A DNA stretch of 64,000 nucleotides from Cupriavidus necator A5-1. GTDB lineage: Bacteria > Pseudomonadota > Gammaproteobacteria > Burkholderiales > Burkholderiaceae. The stretch covers positions 1,922,001 to 1,986,000 of the forward strand of contig NZ_JQLI01000001.1 of assembly GCF_000744095.1 (NCBI RefSeq). The letters are read 5' to 3'. Below, piece after piece: positions 17,919 through 27,272 of this stretch. Each line of letters begins with the position of its first letter. Position 1 is the stretch's first letter. Made by a program: the position numbers and the translations under genes. The notes under the pieces are model-generated. The model had not been told where the DNA came from. It worked only from the letters and a program-made list of their open reading frames with translations, and did no database searches.

Positions 17919-18710
17919 CTACAAGGCACTCATGAAGTACGCCTGTGTACCTCTGGCCCCGACAAGGCGCGCGACGGCGCCGAGAAAACGCCAGAGCGAA
18001 CAACCAGATGAAGCTCGCAAGGTAGCCCCGTTCTTGGGATCGAGCATTTGCTCGCCAGTCGAATTACTCCAAGGCACGATATGTGAGGCTCGCAGAACCG
18101 GCAGGACAGTCAGCCGCGTGGCTGCACAGGCGTTTTCGAACTCCTGCTCCAAGTCGGCTCGAAACTTTCCCTGTCCCAGCCGAACAGCCACTTCGGCGAG
18201 GCGATCGGTCTCAGATTTGGATCTGTCCTCCAAGATGGTGCGTAAGCCATTCTGGATTTGCTCAGCCTCCCGGCTGCCCGTTGGCCGAAAGAAGACTTCG
18301 TCGATCCTCCTCGCCCAGTCTTGCATTAGAAGCAGACTCGTCGCTTCGTCTTTGACCCATAGATACGAACCGCTGTAGTCCGTATAGACGTGTAGAAGAT
18401 CTGGATCACAACCATGTTGCTGGGCGAAAGCGTCCTTGTCGAAGCCTTGGGTAGCCTTGGCGACCGAAAAGGGTGCCCTGTCCTTTGCGAAGCGGTACAA
18501 ACAGGCATAAGGGGCCTTACGCCCCCAAAGGCTCTCGCTCATCTGCCCAATGTAGATGCCGCGCCAGGTGATACGCAACGTTCTTCGCTGTTCCTTTATC
18601 GGGCCCTGCACCGTGGCAGCGACGGTAAAGCCTTCGTCTTCCAGCGCATGGATGAAGCTCATTGCAAACGCATTTGGCGGGTTGCCCGTATAGTTTGAAA
18701 GGTCAGGCAT
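17919..18710 (-). pseudogene. HNH endonuclease-like protein with aberrant, truncated C-terminus
   Basis: The frame encodes an N-terminal domain (about 1-165) resembling those fused to HNH nucleases in restriction-like proteins, then the start of an HNH_2 domain: FRADLEQEFENACAATRL, LRASHIVPWSNST with the first His, and LDPKNGA with the Asn. At the point where relatives continue with a second His in a dLHrlFDrG-type motif, the frame turns into an Arg/Gly-rich tail (from about residue 232) unlike the family. The catalytic centre is therefore incomplete, and the true 3' end seems to have been replaced by a rearrangement. Activity is doubtful. Confidence 0.65.
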
Positions 18711-18927
18711 AGAACAAGTAGATCTGAGTGAATTTCCTACAGCATCGGCAGCCTCTTGTAACGGCCGCTCGCCTGCTGCCGACCCGGCTGAGTCATTCAG
18801 GCTCGATCCACCTCCGTCCGTTTTCGAACCGGACTTCGGCCGATCGTCGAGCAGATCGTGAGACGTCCGTGACCTTTAAAAGTAACGCTTTTTCTTCACG
18901 TCCATCACGAAACCGGCAAGCCAGGCT

Positions 18928-19959
18928 TCAGCGAATGAGTTCGGCACCTGTCGTAAGGACAATCTTTCCAAAGTGTGTGCCGGAATCGATCAGCTCGTGA
19001 GCGCCGCGAGCGTCGACAAGCGCAAAGGTCTTGTAGACAATCGGCTTGATCTTGCCGCTTTCGATGTGCGGCCAGACCTGCCGCTCGAGTTCATTGATGA
19101 TGGTCGCTTTGTCCGCGGATGTGCGCGATCGCAATGTTGATCCCATATGCGTTAGACGTTTCGTCATCATCGGCACGACGTTGAGATCCTTCGCCGGCCC
19201 CTTGATCACGCCCACCTGGAGGATCCGTCCGTCCATGGCTGCGGCGTCATAGTTTCTAGCCACGTAGTCGCCGGCAATGATGTCGAGGATCGCGTCAACG
19301 CCTTTTCCATCGGTAGACCGCTTCGTTTCGGCGACGAAGTCTTCCTCGCGGTAATCTATGGAGAGGTCTGCGCCTAGCGCCAGGCTGGCCTCCCGATGCG
19401 CCTGCGAGCCAACTGTCGTGATGATTTTCGCAGCGCCGAATGCCTTCGCCAGCATGGTCGCCGTGGTACCGATACCTGACGCGCCGCCATGGATCAACAC
19501 CGATTCGCCGGCAACCAGCTTGCCGCGCTGGAACAGGTTCAGCCATACCGTCATAAACGTTTCGGGCATGGCCCCCGCTTCCACCAACGTCAAGCCTTTG
19601 GGGATATGCATTGTGTTGCAGGCGTGCGCGACTGCATATTCTGCGTAGCCACCACCGGGAATCAATGCACACACCAGTTCGCCGATCCGGAATTGGGACA
19701 CGTCGGAGCCAACGGCAACCACTTGACCTGCCACTTCCAGCCCTGGAATGTCCGAAGCGCCGGGGGGCGGATCATACAGCCCTTTGCGCTGGAAGACGTC
19801 TGGACCGTTCACGGCAGCCGCGTGGATGCGGATCAGAACCTGATCGGCGGCCGGCATCGGCACCGCGCGCGTAGTCGGCACCAGGACCTCAGGACCGCCG
19901 GGCTGTTTGATCTCAATCGCCGTCATGGACGACGGCACACGATAAGTTGAAGCAGACAT
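18928..19959 (-). CDS. NAD(P)H:quinone oxidoreductase, zinc-free MDR (PIG3/QOR) type
   Basis: Medium-chain dehydrogenase/reductase of 343 residues, the usual length. It has a GroES-like N-terminal domain (GLEVAGQVVAVGSDV near 74-88, RIGELVCALIPGGGYAEYA) and a Rossmann domain with the dinucleotide motif IHGGASGIGTTA at about 156-167. Structural and catalytic zinc Cys/His ligands of alcohol dehydrogenases are missing, as in quinone reductases. MPETFMTVWLNLF near 130-142 is typical of the PIG3 subgroup. It is divergent from a LysR gene 146 bases away, which probably controls it. The physiological quinone or enone substrate is not known. Confidence 0.85.
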   Translation of the reverse strand: MSASTYRVPSSMTAIEIKQPGGPEVLVPTTRAVPMPAADQVLIRIHAAAVNGPDVFQRKGLYDPPPGASDIPGLEVAGQVVAVGSDVSQFRIGELVCALIPGGGYAEYAVAHACNTMHIPKGLTLVEAGAMPETFMTVWLNLFQRGKLVAGESVLIHGGASGIGTTATMLAKAFGAAKIITTVGSQAHREASLALGADLSIDYREEDFVAETKRSTDGKGVDAILDIIAGDYVARNYDAAAMDGRILQVGVIKGPAKDLNVVPMMTKRLTHMGSTLRSRTSADKATIINELERQVWPHIESGKIKPIVYKTFALVDARGAHELIDSGTHFGKIVLTTGAELIR

Positions 19960-20077
19960 GGATACTCCTTCTATAGATGAGGCTCGATTGATCCGGGCGG
20001 ATCATTGAACGAGGAACTCTTGCGTTCAGTTTAGGCCTCGACGTTGATGCAGACATGCAGCATTATTCTCGCTGTGA

Positions 20078-20093
20078 GATGCAAATTTGCATC
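20078..20093. promoter_or_regulatory. Perfect palindrome in divergent LysR/oxidoreductase spacer
   Basis: GATGCAAATTTGCATC is a perfect 16-base palindrome ending 12 bases before the LysR start codon. A looser copy of the same half-site occurs at about 20046-20062 (GATGCAGACATGCAGCA). The placement suggests a binding site for the LysR protein, used for self-repression and control of the divergent oxidoreductase. This is inferred from position and symmetry only. Confidence 0.5.
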
Positions 20094-20105
20094 ATGAGGG
20101 GCACG

Positions 20106-20990
20106 ATGAACTGGGATGACGCGCGAGTGTTTCTTGCGGTGGAGCGCGAAAAAACGCTCCGTGGAGCGGCCAGGACGCTCAATCTCGATCAGGCGACGGT
20201 CGGCAGACGGATCGCGGCACTAGAGCATGCCCTACGTGCAACGCTCTTCCTGCGCACCTCTGAGGGTTACGCGTTAACCGCCGCAGGCGAGGCCGCGTTG
20301 AGATCGGCGGAGAAAATGGAACACTCCGCACACGAACTCGTCAGACGAACTCAAGGCACGGATACACGGCTTGCGGGGGACGTAAGAGTCACCAGCACCG
20401 ACTCGATTGCGCTCGAATTCCTGCTTCCGGCCATCGAACGCCTGCATGCTGCGCATCCCGAAGTGCGCGTCTTGCTGGACACGTCGACGCGCATGCTAAA
20501 TCTGGCAAAGCGTGAAGCGGATATCGCGGTCCGCTCAGTCAGGCCGGATAATCCCGATCTTGTCGCGCGGCGCCTGGCTCGCTGGCCCATGGCGCTCTTT
20601 GCATCGAATGCTTATCTCGAGCAGCACGGCAAGCCGGCCGCTGGCTCCGCCTTCGCGGGCCACGATCTTGTCGTCTATCAGGGAAACTGGACCGGTAATC
20701 GATCACCGACTCTTGCTGGCGAACCGATACACGCGGGGCGCATCGTATCGACCTTCAATTCCAGCCTCATGCTGCGTACCGCGGTAAAGGCCGGCCTCGG
20801 CATCGGTGAGCTTCCGATACATCTGGCTGAACACGACGGCCTCGTGCAGATATGGCCGGAACCCGCACGTGGAGCGGTCTACGAAATCTGGCTCGTCACG
20901 CATCAAGACCTTCGGCATACCGCGCGCATCGCAGCAATGATTGACGGCATCGTCTCCGCGTTCGAAGATCACACAACCCACACAAAATAG
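20106..20990 (+). CDS. LysR-family transcriptional regulator
   Basis: A 294-residue LysR protein. The winged helix-turn-helix spans residues 1-60 (VFLAVEREKTLRGAARTLN, QATVGRRIAALEHAL), followed by the linker helix and an effector domain. The start at 20106 (MNWDDARVFLAV) matches the usual beginning of the family; the frame is open upstream. It belongs to the subgroup beginning NWDD/NWED that often regulates neighbouring oxidoreductases. It is divergent from the quinone oxidoreductase gene with a 16-base palindrome between them. Confidence 0.88.
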   Translation: MNWDDARVFLAVEREKTLRGAARTLNLDQATVGRRIAALEHALRATLFLRTSEGYALTAAGEAALRSAEKMEHSAHELVRRTQGTDTRLAGDVRVTSTDSIALEFLLPAIERLHAAHPEVRVLLDTSTRMLNLAKREADIAVRSVRPDNPDLVARRLARWPMALFASNAYLEQHGKPAAGSAFAGHDLVVYQGNWTGNRSPTLAGEPIHAGRIVSTFNSSLMLRTAVKAGLGIGELPIHLAEHDGLVQIWPEPARGAVYEIWLVTHQDLRHTARIAAMIDGIVSAFEDHTTHTK

Positions 20991-21469
20991 TCACGCACGA
21001 CGTAGCCGCGGCTGCTGCGTGTCGCGTTACAAATAGTCTTCGGCGTGCCACCGGCACCGGGCATGTTGATCACCAGAGGGGCCACCATGCGCGGCAGCAG
21101 GTGGCGCGCCGCGAGGCAGAACTGCCCACGCCTTTGACGCTGTTGGTCCTCAGTGCGGATGTCACGGAGCAGGCCACCGAGGACGAGATCAGGCGGTACG
21201 TCCTCTCATTCAGCAAGAAAGGGCTGATTTCGAATTGCGCGTGCAGCAAATCATCAACTTCGTCGACGAGATCCGGGGGACCTTTGTTGGCAAATTGAAC
21301 AGGTCGCCTGACCGGCGACGGAGGCGGGTTGTGGCTGCCCGAGCGGCCGGTTTATGCAGAATGTCAGCCGTTCAACGCGACATCGCGGCCGTCGCACGGG
21401 TGTGAGCGGACAATCAGGATCCTCGGTGAGCAACTGATCCGGGCAAGGGTAGCGCTATACTCGGCCACT
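20991..21469. other. Gene-free stretch, possibly decayed coding DNA
   Basis: About 480 bases with no supportable gene. A plus-strand frame at 21101-21298 and a segment in another frame (reading VQQIINFVDEIRGTFVGKLN near 21240-21300) look partly protein-like, which suggests a frameshifted remnant, but no family was recognised. Confidence 0.4.
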
Positions 21470-22090
21470 ATGTCCGTGCATGAACTTCTCAACATGAACA
21501 TCTGGCTCTTCCTCATTCCGTTCACTATTGCGGCAGCCCTTCCTGGACCAGCGCAGGGTGCTCTTTTTGCGAGGGTTATCAGCCGCGGTACCGCGTCGGC
21601 GTCGACGTTCATCGTCGGCATGGTTGCGGGTAACGCCGTTTGGCTAGTCGCCGCGATTCTTGGTCTGTCCGCGCTCGCTGTACGTTTCGCGATGATCTTC
21701 GTGGTAGTCAAATGGCTCGGTGTGTTGTTCTTGCTGTTTATGGCTTGGAAGTTGTGGACGTCGGATGGGCATCGGGCAACATCAGACGCCGGTCAGTCTG
21801 GCAGTGGATTCGTTTCAGGTGCTTTCCTTACGTTGGGGAACCCGAAAGCCATGGTGTTTTTTGGCGCTGTCTTGCCGCAGGCTTTTGACATGACCGCCCT
21901 TTCAGCGACTCAGATCATCATGATCCTCGCTCTCGGTATTGCGATTGATCTGGCCGTGCAGATCGCCTATCTCTTTCTCGCCGGCCGAGCTCGCAGTTTC
22001 GTGTCGTCTCCGAAACGTGTGCGGATCGCAGATCGTACCGCCGCGGCACTCATGGCCAGCTGTGCGGGCATCATTGAAACGAGGTCCTGA
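21470..22090 (+). CDS. LysE/RhtB-family exporter
   Basis: Predicted inner-membrane amino-acid or metabolite exporter, 206 residues, with six hydrophobic segments. Family features are the N-terminal PGPAQGALFARVISRG (usual PGP motif), GMVAGNAVWLVAAILG, and TLGNPKAMVFFGAVLPQ, which matches the conserved NPK(A/T) loop. The start is placed at 21470; an in-frame ATG at 21494 (MNIWLFLIPF) would also give a complete protein. The substrate cannot be predicted. Confidence 0.8.
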   Translation: MSVHELLNMNIWLFLIPFTIAAALPGPAQGALFARVISRGTASASTFIVGMVAGNAVWLVAAILGLSALAVRFAMIFVVVKWLGVLFLLFMAWKLWTSDGHRATSDAGQSGSGFVSGAFLTLGNPKAMVFFGAVLPQAFDMTALSATQIIMILALGIAIDLAVQIAYLFLAGRARSFVSSPKRVRIADRTAAALMASCAGIIETRS

Positions 22091-22319
22091 GGCGCGCGGG
22101 GTGCTTAGTGCCCCATTGGCTTGCGATGCGTCTGTTCGACGACTGCTCGCGGACGCAAGGCAGACGTAGCCTGTGGGGTCGCAGGGACGAGGTCCGAACT
22201 GCCGGCAGGCAATATGGCCAACCTCCGTCACCACTGACCAGATCGCTGCCCAGGACCTGGTTTTGTAATGGTGATATTGCCAAGAAACGCGCATAGTATC
22301 CCTGCCACACCGCCGCGAG

Positions 22320-23336
22320 ATGCGCACCATGCACCTGGGAAAATCGTACACGTTATCCGAGTTCACGTTCTGGTCGAGACGACAACTTTATGCCTCGCTA
22401 GCCTGTGGTTCGCTGCCCGTTGTCCTTTATCAGTTCTTCGGGCTGAAATGGCTGTCGATCCCGGTCTCGGTTGTGGTGCTGCTGGGCACCGCCACGTCAT
22501 TCATCGTGGGTTTCCGGAACGTGCAGACCTACAGCAGGGCCTTGGAGGCACAGCAGATCTGGACTGAGATCCTGAATGGCAGCCGGTGTCTGGGTGTGAT
22601 GAGCCGGGACTTTCTGGCAGGGCAGGCGGCCGGGCGGGAACTGCTTCTCCGGCATTGCGCGTGGCTGACGGCGCTCCGCTATCAACTGAGAACCCCAAGG
22701 ATCTGGGAAAATGCGGGCAAGGTTTCCAACTTGGAGTACCGGAAGTACTACCGGGTTCCAGAGTGGGAGACTCCATTGGAACAGGCGCTTGCGCGGTATC
22801 TGCCCCAGGCCGAGATCGACTCGGTTTTGCACGCCGAGATCAAGACAACCCGGTTGCTCGGAACGCAGTCAGCGAGGATCAAGTGGTTGCTTGACGCCGG
22901 CGAAATCAGCAATGCCTTCTATTTGGAGTTGGCAGGATCGATCAGGGGCTTCTTCGCGCAGCAAGGACGGGCGGAGCGTATCAAGGACTATCCGTATCCC
23001 AGGCAATATGCGGTCATCAATAAGCTCTTTGTCCGTACCTTTTGCCTGCTGCTGCCTTTTGGCATTCTTACGGAGTTCGAAAAGCTCAATGCCAGCGTTT
23101 CAGGCGTCATGCATGGCAACATGATCTGGCTGGTCATTCCATTTAGCACGATGATCTCGTGGATGTACCTCGCGCTGGAGCAAGTGGGCGAAAGCACGGA
23201 GAACCCGTTCGAAGGAAACGCCAATGATGTGCCCATGGCACAGATCTGCCGGAAGATCGAACACGAACTCATGGACATGCATGGCGAGAAGAGCGATGTC
23301 CCCGCGCCAACGGCCGAGCACGGTATTGTCCTCTAG
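22320..23336 (+). CDS. Bestrophin-family membrane protein (UPF0187)
   Basis: A 338-residue member of the bacterial bestrophin family, which form pentameric ion channels. Typical elements are the N-terminal FTFWSRRQLYASLACG, a GTATSFIVGFRNVQTYSR segment before a long cytosolic helical region (RALEAQQIWTEILNGSR), and the late membrane block with KLFVRTFCLLLPFGI and ENPFEGNANDVPM, equivalent to the acidic motif near the C-terminus of the fold. Four transmembrane helices are expected. It is a single gene. The selectivity (anion in animals, cation in the studied Klebsiella homologue) cannot be read directly. Confidence 0.85.
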   Translation: MRTMHLGKSYTLSEFTFWSRRQLYASLACGSLPVVLYQFFGLKWLSIPVSVVVLLGTATSFIVGFRNVQTYSRALEAQQIWTEILNGSRCLGVMSRDFLAGQAAGRELLLRHCAWLTALRYQLRTPRIWENAGKVSNLEYRKYYRVPEWETPLEQALARYLPQAEIDSVLHAEIKTTRLLGTQSARIKWLLDAGEISNAFYLELAGSIRGFFAQQGRAERIKDYPYPRQYAVINKLFVRTFCLLLPFGILTEFEKLNASVSGVMHGNMIWLVIPFSTMISWMYLALEQVGESTENPFEGNANDVPMAQICRKIEHELMDMHGEKSDVPAPTAEHGIVL

Positions 23337-23563
23337 ACCATTCAAGGTTATCGCTTTCCCACCTCCGGGGACCCGACGCAAAGACTGAGGTGGTGAGGAA
23401 ATCCAGACACGCCGATCCCAGCCGACGCCGAACCCCAGTTTTTCAGACTGGACTCAAATACGCCGTATAACAACTCGCAGCACGCCGCGCGCGCACGCTG
23501 GCCTATAGTCTGCTGGCCCGCCACCCCATCTGCCCGGGCCAGGCCCTTCACCGGAGACAACGC

Positions 23564-24031
23564 GTGTCGACCACGGAAACCTATCTGATCGATTCCATCC
23601 GCCTCGCCATGGAAAACGTGCGGGAGCGCAATACCTGGCCCTTCGGCGCCGTGGTGGTCAAGGATGGGGAGGTGCTGGCGCGCGCGGTCAACGAGGTGGA
23701 AGCCACCTGCGATCCCAGCGCGCACGCCGAAATGCAGGCGGTGCGCGCCGCGAGCCGGGCACTGGGCAAGGCCGACCTGAGCGGCTGCACGGTCTACGCC
23801 AGCGGCTACCCGTGCCCGATGTGCCTGACCGCGATGTACCTGGCCGGCGTCGGGGCGGTCTACTACGCCTATTCCAACGAAGACGGCGCGCCCTACGACC
23901 TGTCCGCGGAACGCGGCTATGTCGAACTGGCGCGGCCGCTCGACCAGCGCGAGATGAAGCTGGCCTACGTGCCGACGCGCGACAAGGGCCCCGACCTCTA
24001 TGAGGCATGGCGCGAACGGCAGGGCCGCTAG
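23564..24031 (+). CDS. Cytidine/deoxycytidylate deaminase family, guanine deaminase-like
   Basis: Zinc-dependent deaminase of 155 residues. The zinc motifs are complete: His-Ala-Glu in PSAHAEMQAVRAAS and the two Cys in SGYPCPMCLTAMYLAG. Length, the WPFGAVVV start of the fold and the C-terminal DLYEAW resemble GuaD-type guanine deaminases and related nucleoside deaminases rather than TadA. The GTG start at 23564 is preceded by GGAG at a spacing of 8. It is a single gene; a role in purine salvage or catabolism is likely. Confidence 0.8.
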   Translation: MSTTETYLIDSIRLAMENVRERNTWPFGAVVVKDGEVLARAVNEVEATCDPSAHAEMQAVRAASRALGKADLSGCTVYASGYPCPMCLTAMYLAGVGAVYYAYSNEDGAPYDLSAERGYVELARPLDQREMKLAYVPTRDKGPDLYEAWRERQGR

Positions 24032-24051
24032 TGTTCGCACCTCCGGCGGAA

Positions 24052-24839
24052 TCAGCTTTCTGACTTCTCCCGCACCGCATTACGCAAATGCAGCCGCAGG
24101 AAATCCGCCGCGGCCGCCTGCTGCCCCGCCAGCAGCATATCGATCAGGGTCAGGTGCTCGCGGCAGCGACGCTCTGCCTGATCCCGGTCGACCGCCTTGC
24201 GATACTCCATTAGCCGGCGCAATCCGTCCAGGATGAATGCGTTGCCGGAGCAGGCGGTGATCGTTTCATGCAGCCTGCTGTTGGCATCGAACAGTGTCGC
24301 GGGCGATGCGGTGCGAACGCCGCCATTGACCAACGCCTCCTGTTCGGCGCGGCATCGCAGCAAGGCCTCACGGTCCAGCGTGAAGGTTGGCTCGAGGATG
24401 CCGGCGGCCTCGATCAGTAGGCGGTACCGGTAGCCCTGCTTGTACGTCTCCGCCGAGGTCAGCACCGGCAGGAACATCCAGCCATGGCCCGGCAGCCGTT
24501 CCACCCATCCTTCCTGAGCCATGCGGCGCAGGATCGCGCCAAGCTGGCCGCGCGTGATGCCGTACCTGCGCATCATTTCATTCTCGGTGAACCGGTCCGG
24601 CAACCGGCCGTTCAGCCGCTTCTCGGCAATCTTGAGATAGTGGCCTCGGCCTCGTCGCCATCGTCAGTGCCGGCATCCGTTCCGTTCGCAGGCGGTGCCG
24701 CGCCGCCATCGGCTACGGCATAGCCGCCGTCGGGATGGGCTGACACGACCGATTGCGTCGCCAGGCGCCGTAATGCCTCGCGCACAGGCGAGCGCGACAC
24801 CCGGAACTGTTCTGCCAGTGCCCGTTCCGTCACGGGGTC
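24052..24839 (-). pseudogene. GntR-family regulator with two winged-helix domains, 5' truncated and frameshifted
   Basis: Reading on the minus strand from about 24839: residues PVTERALAEQFRVSRSPVRE begin mid-way through a GntR winged helix, with the first 25 or so residues and start codon missing. The frame stops at 24612 (TISRLPRSG), while another frame carries on directly with HYLKIAEKRLNGRLPDRF, then a second winged-helix (MMRRYGITRGQLGAILRRMA) and a C-terminal FCD-like ligand domain to 24052. So the gene has both a lost 5' end and a frameshift near 24615-24640. The lost end abuts the truncated Bug gene, which starts in the opposite direction. Confidence 0.75.
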
Positions 24840-24840
24840 G

Positions 24841-25110
24841 CATCGGCTGCCTGAACTGCCGGACGTTCCGACCTTTGCGGAAGCCGGTCTGCCGGGATTC
24901 GACGCACCCGCCTGGTATGGCTTGCTGGTGCCGGCGGGTACGCCCAAACAGACCATCCAGTTCCTGAACACCCAGATCAACGAGATCCTCAAGGAACCCG
25001 GCACTAAGCAGCGCCTGGCCCAACTCGGTGCCGAACCGTCAGGCGGAACGCCCGAGGACTTTGCGCGATTCATGCGCAGCGAGTCCGCGCGGTGGTCGAC
25101 CGTGGTGTAG
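24841..25110 (+). pseudogene. Bug/TctC-family periplasmic receptor, C-terminal fragment
   Basis: Only the last 89 residues of a tripartite tricarboxylate transporter receptor remain: RLPELPDVPTFAEAGLPGFD, APAWYGLLVPAGTPKQTI, and GGTPEDFARFMRSESARWS to the stop. Full members are about 320 residues with a signal peptide. The break is at about 24840, directly back to back with the truncated GntR gene. There is no start codon or signal, so it is not expected to be expressed as a functional receptor. Confidence 0.85.
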
Positions 25111-25305
25111 ACGGCGAACGTTTCCGCTGAGTGAGCTCAAGGGATACCTTGCGCCGATAACAATTGCCCAGCTGCTACGGGAGCTCCGCCGCATTATCAG
25201 GTGGGCTCCGGCTTTGTCTTCCGACGGCCTGCGACTATAGTCAGGCATGCGATTCCCAGCCTTCTGCTGCACACTCAAGTCAATCACACCGCCGAAAGCA
25301 TCGAC

Positions 25306-26253
25306 ATGACTGCCGACCTTGCCCGCTCCTGGTTGACCTTCAGCGAACCCGTGGCCGCCGCACAGGCCGCCGGTCGCCCGCTGGTGGCGCTGGAATCGAC
25401 CATCATCGCTCACGGCATGCCCTACCCGGACAACGTTCGCACCGCGCGCGAAGTTGAGGCCTTGATCCGCAACCTGGGCGCCGAGCCTGCGACGATCGCG
25501 CTGATCGGCGGGCGAATCCGCATCGGCCTTGCGGACGACGAGCTGGAACTGCTCGGCCGCTCGGGGCAGGCACAAAAGGTCAGCCGCCGCGACCTGCCGG
25601 CCGTGCTGGCCAGCGGCGGGCTCGGCGCGACGACAGTAGCGGGCACCATGATATGCGCGGCGCTGGCCGGCATCGAGGTCTTCATCACCGGCGGCATTGG
25701 CGGCGTGCACCGCGGTGCGCAGGAGACCTTCGACATCTCGGCCGACCTGCAGGAACTGGCGAAGACCTCGGTGGCGGTGGTCTGCGCCGGTGCGAAGTCC
25801 ATCCTGGACATCGGGCTTACACTGGAATACCTGGAAACCCATGGCGTGCCGGTGCTCAGTTGCGAGCAGGACAATGTCGCTGCGTTCTACACGCGCGACA
25901 GCGGCTTTCGCGCGGATTTCAGGCTGGACGGCGCGGCAGAGCAGGCACGCTTCATCCGCACCAAGTGGGACCTGGGCCTTGCGGGCGGCGTGTTATTGAG
26001 CACGCCGGTGCCGGAAGCGGCAGCGATGGCGTCCGATGAAATCGACGCGCTGACGCAGCAGGCGCTCGCCGAGGCCACGGCGCAAGGCATCACCGGCAAG
26101 GCCGTGACGCCCTTCCTGCTGGCTCGCATCAAGGCGCTGACGGGCGCACGCAGCCTGGCGACAAACATCGCGCTCGTCAAACACAACGCCGAGGTGGGGG
26201 CAAGGCTGGCACTGGCGCTGGCACACGTCGGGCGCGGGGCGGGTGCAGCGTAA
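25306..26253 (+). CDS. psuG: Pseudouridine-5'-phosphate glycosidase
   Basis: Cleaves pseudouridine 5'-phosphate to uracil and ribose 5-phosphate (or acts in the reverse direction). It is 315 residues long and matches the PsuG/indigoidine-synthase-A family throughout: ALESTIIAHGMPYPDN near residues 27-42, ASGGLGATTVAGTM (about 103-116), EVFITGGIGGVHRGA, and VVCAGAKSILDIGLTLEYLET with the catalytic Lys. The start at 25306 follows a modest site; the frame is open further upstream. No PsuK kinase or transporter gene is adjacent, so it acts here as a stand-alone gene. Confidence 0.9.
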   Translation: MTADLARSWLTFSEPVAAAQAAGRPLVALESTIIAHGMPYPDNVRTAREVEALIRNLGAEPATIALIGGRIRIGLADDELELLGRSGQAQKVSRRDLPAVLASGGLGATTVAGTMICAALAGIEVFITGGIGGVHRGAQETFDISADLQELAKTSVAVVCAGAKSILDIGLTLEYLETHGVPVLSCEQDNVAAFYTRDSGFRADFRLDGAAEQARFIRTKWDLGLAGGVLLSTPVPEAAAMASDEIDALTQQALAEATAQGITGKAVTPFLLARIKALTGARSLATNIALVKHNAEVGARLALALAHVGRGAGAA

Positions 26254-26270
26254 CCGCCGAGAATGGCCTT

Positions 26271-27242
26271 TCAGGCCGCAGCGATGGCCGCAGACTGGGT
26301 CTTCCGCACCGCCCCCAGGGTCTGGCGGATGCCCTCGACGTAGGGCGTCTTGCGGATCGGCCCGATCAGCCGTTGCAGCGCCGAGTCGTCCAGGATCAGC
26401 GGGTCCGTCATCAGGTAATTCATCTCGACCAGCTCGCGCATCAACGGGTTGAACAGACCCAGCAGGCGCAGCATCGTCTTGCCGGCGACGCGCAGCTTCA
26501 GCTCGCGCCCGGTCTGGCGTTCCATTTCCGAGACGAGGTCGCGCTGCGTCATGGCACCGGCACCCGCAAGGTGCCAGATCCTGCCGAAGGCCGCCGGCGT
26601 GTCGATCAGTCGGGCGACTACCGGTCCCACGTCAGGCACATAGACGAATTCGTGCGGCCGGTCGATCGGCCCGATCAAATCAGCCGTGCCGCCATTCACC
26701 GCCGCCTGCGCGGCGCGGTGCAGCAGGCTGGCTTCCACGTCAGGCCCGTAGAAATCCGGCAGCCGCAGCACCGTTGCATGGATCCGTCCGCTGGCATCGG
26801 CCTGCATCAGCAGGTCTTCCTGCGCCTTGCGCATGCGGCCCTTGAAGGTATGAGGCTCGCGCGGATGGTCTTCTCGAACCGGGTTGCCGGTCTGTACCCG
26901 ACCGTAGGGGTAGACGGTGCCGATCAGGATGAAGTTCTTGAGCCCAACGGCCACTGCGGCATCCAGGGTCTTGCGCATCAGCTCGGGGTGTAGCTGGAAC
27001 TGCCAGTAGTCAACGCCGACCATGTAGACCAGTGTCTCGATGCCGCTGGCAGCCGCCTGCACCGAGGCCGGGGAGTCCGGGTTCCAGGTAACGATTCCGG
27101 CGAGCGGGTCGCTCCCGAATGCCTTGCGCAGGCGTTGCTCGTTGCGGCCGACCACGCGATACGGCTGCCCCTTGCTGGCCAGCGCGGCGGCCACGCTGTG
27201 GCCGATGGGGCCGGCTGCGCCGAAGAGAGCGACTTTGGGCAT
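26271..27242 (-). CDS. NAD(P)-dependent epimerase/NmrA-like atypical SDR
   Basis: Short-chain dehydrogenase/reductase of the extended or atypical type, 323 residues. The N-terminal nucleotide-binding motif is ALFGAAGPIGHSVAAAL (residues 4-20), close to GxxGxxG. Later elements include LIGTVYPYGRVQTGNPV and FKGRMRKAQEDLL, where the Tyr and Lys of a YxxxK-like site are displaced. The C-terminal half (about 190-310) is the substrate domain. The substrate is unknown. It is divergent from a LysR gene starting 113 bases away, probably its regulator. Confidence 0.78.
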   Translation of the reverse strand: MPKVALFGAAGPIGHSVAAALASKGQPYRVVGRNEQRLRKAFGSDPLAGIVTWNPDSPASVQAAASGIETLVYMVGVDYWQFQLHPELMRKTLDAAVAVGLKNFILIGTVYPYGRVQTGNPVREDHPREPHTFKGRMRKAQEDLLMQADASGRIHATVLRLPDFYGPDVEASLLHRAAQAAVNGGTADLIGPIDRPHEFVYVPDVGPVVARLIDTPAAFGRIWHLAGAGAMTQRDLVSEMERQTGRELKLRVAGKTMLRLLGLFNPLMRELVEMNYLMTDPLILDDSALQRLIGPIRKTPYVEGIRQTLGAVRKTQSAAIAAA

Positions 27243-27272
27243 GGGGATTCTCCTTTTGAGTTTGCACGGGCG

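Noticed and set aside
24612..25073. Minus-strand frame as an intact 153-residue GntR protein
   Set aside because: Its first 65 or so residues are antisense to the Bug receptor fragment and unlike GntR; only the part below about 24840 is regulator sequence.
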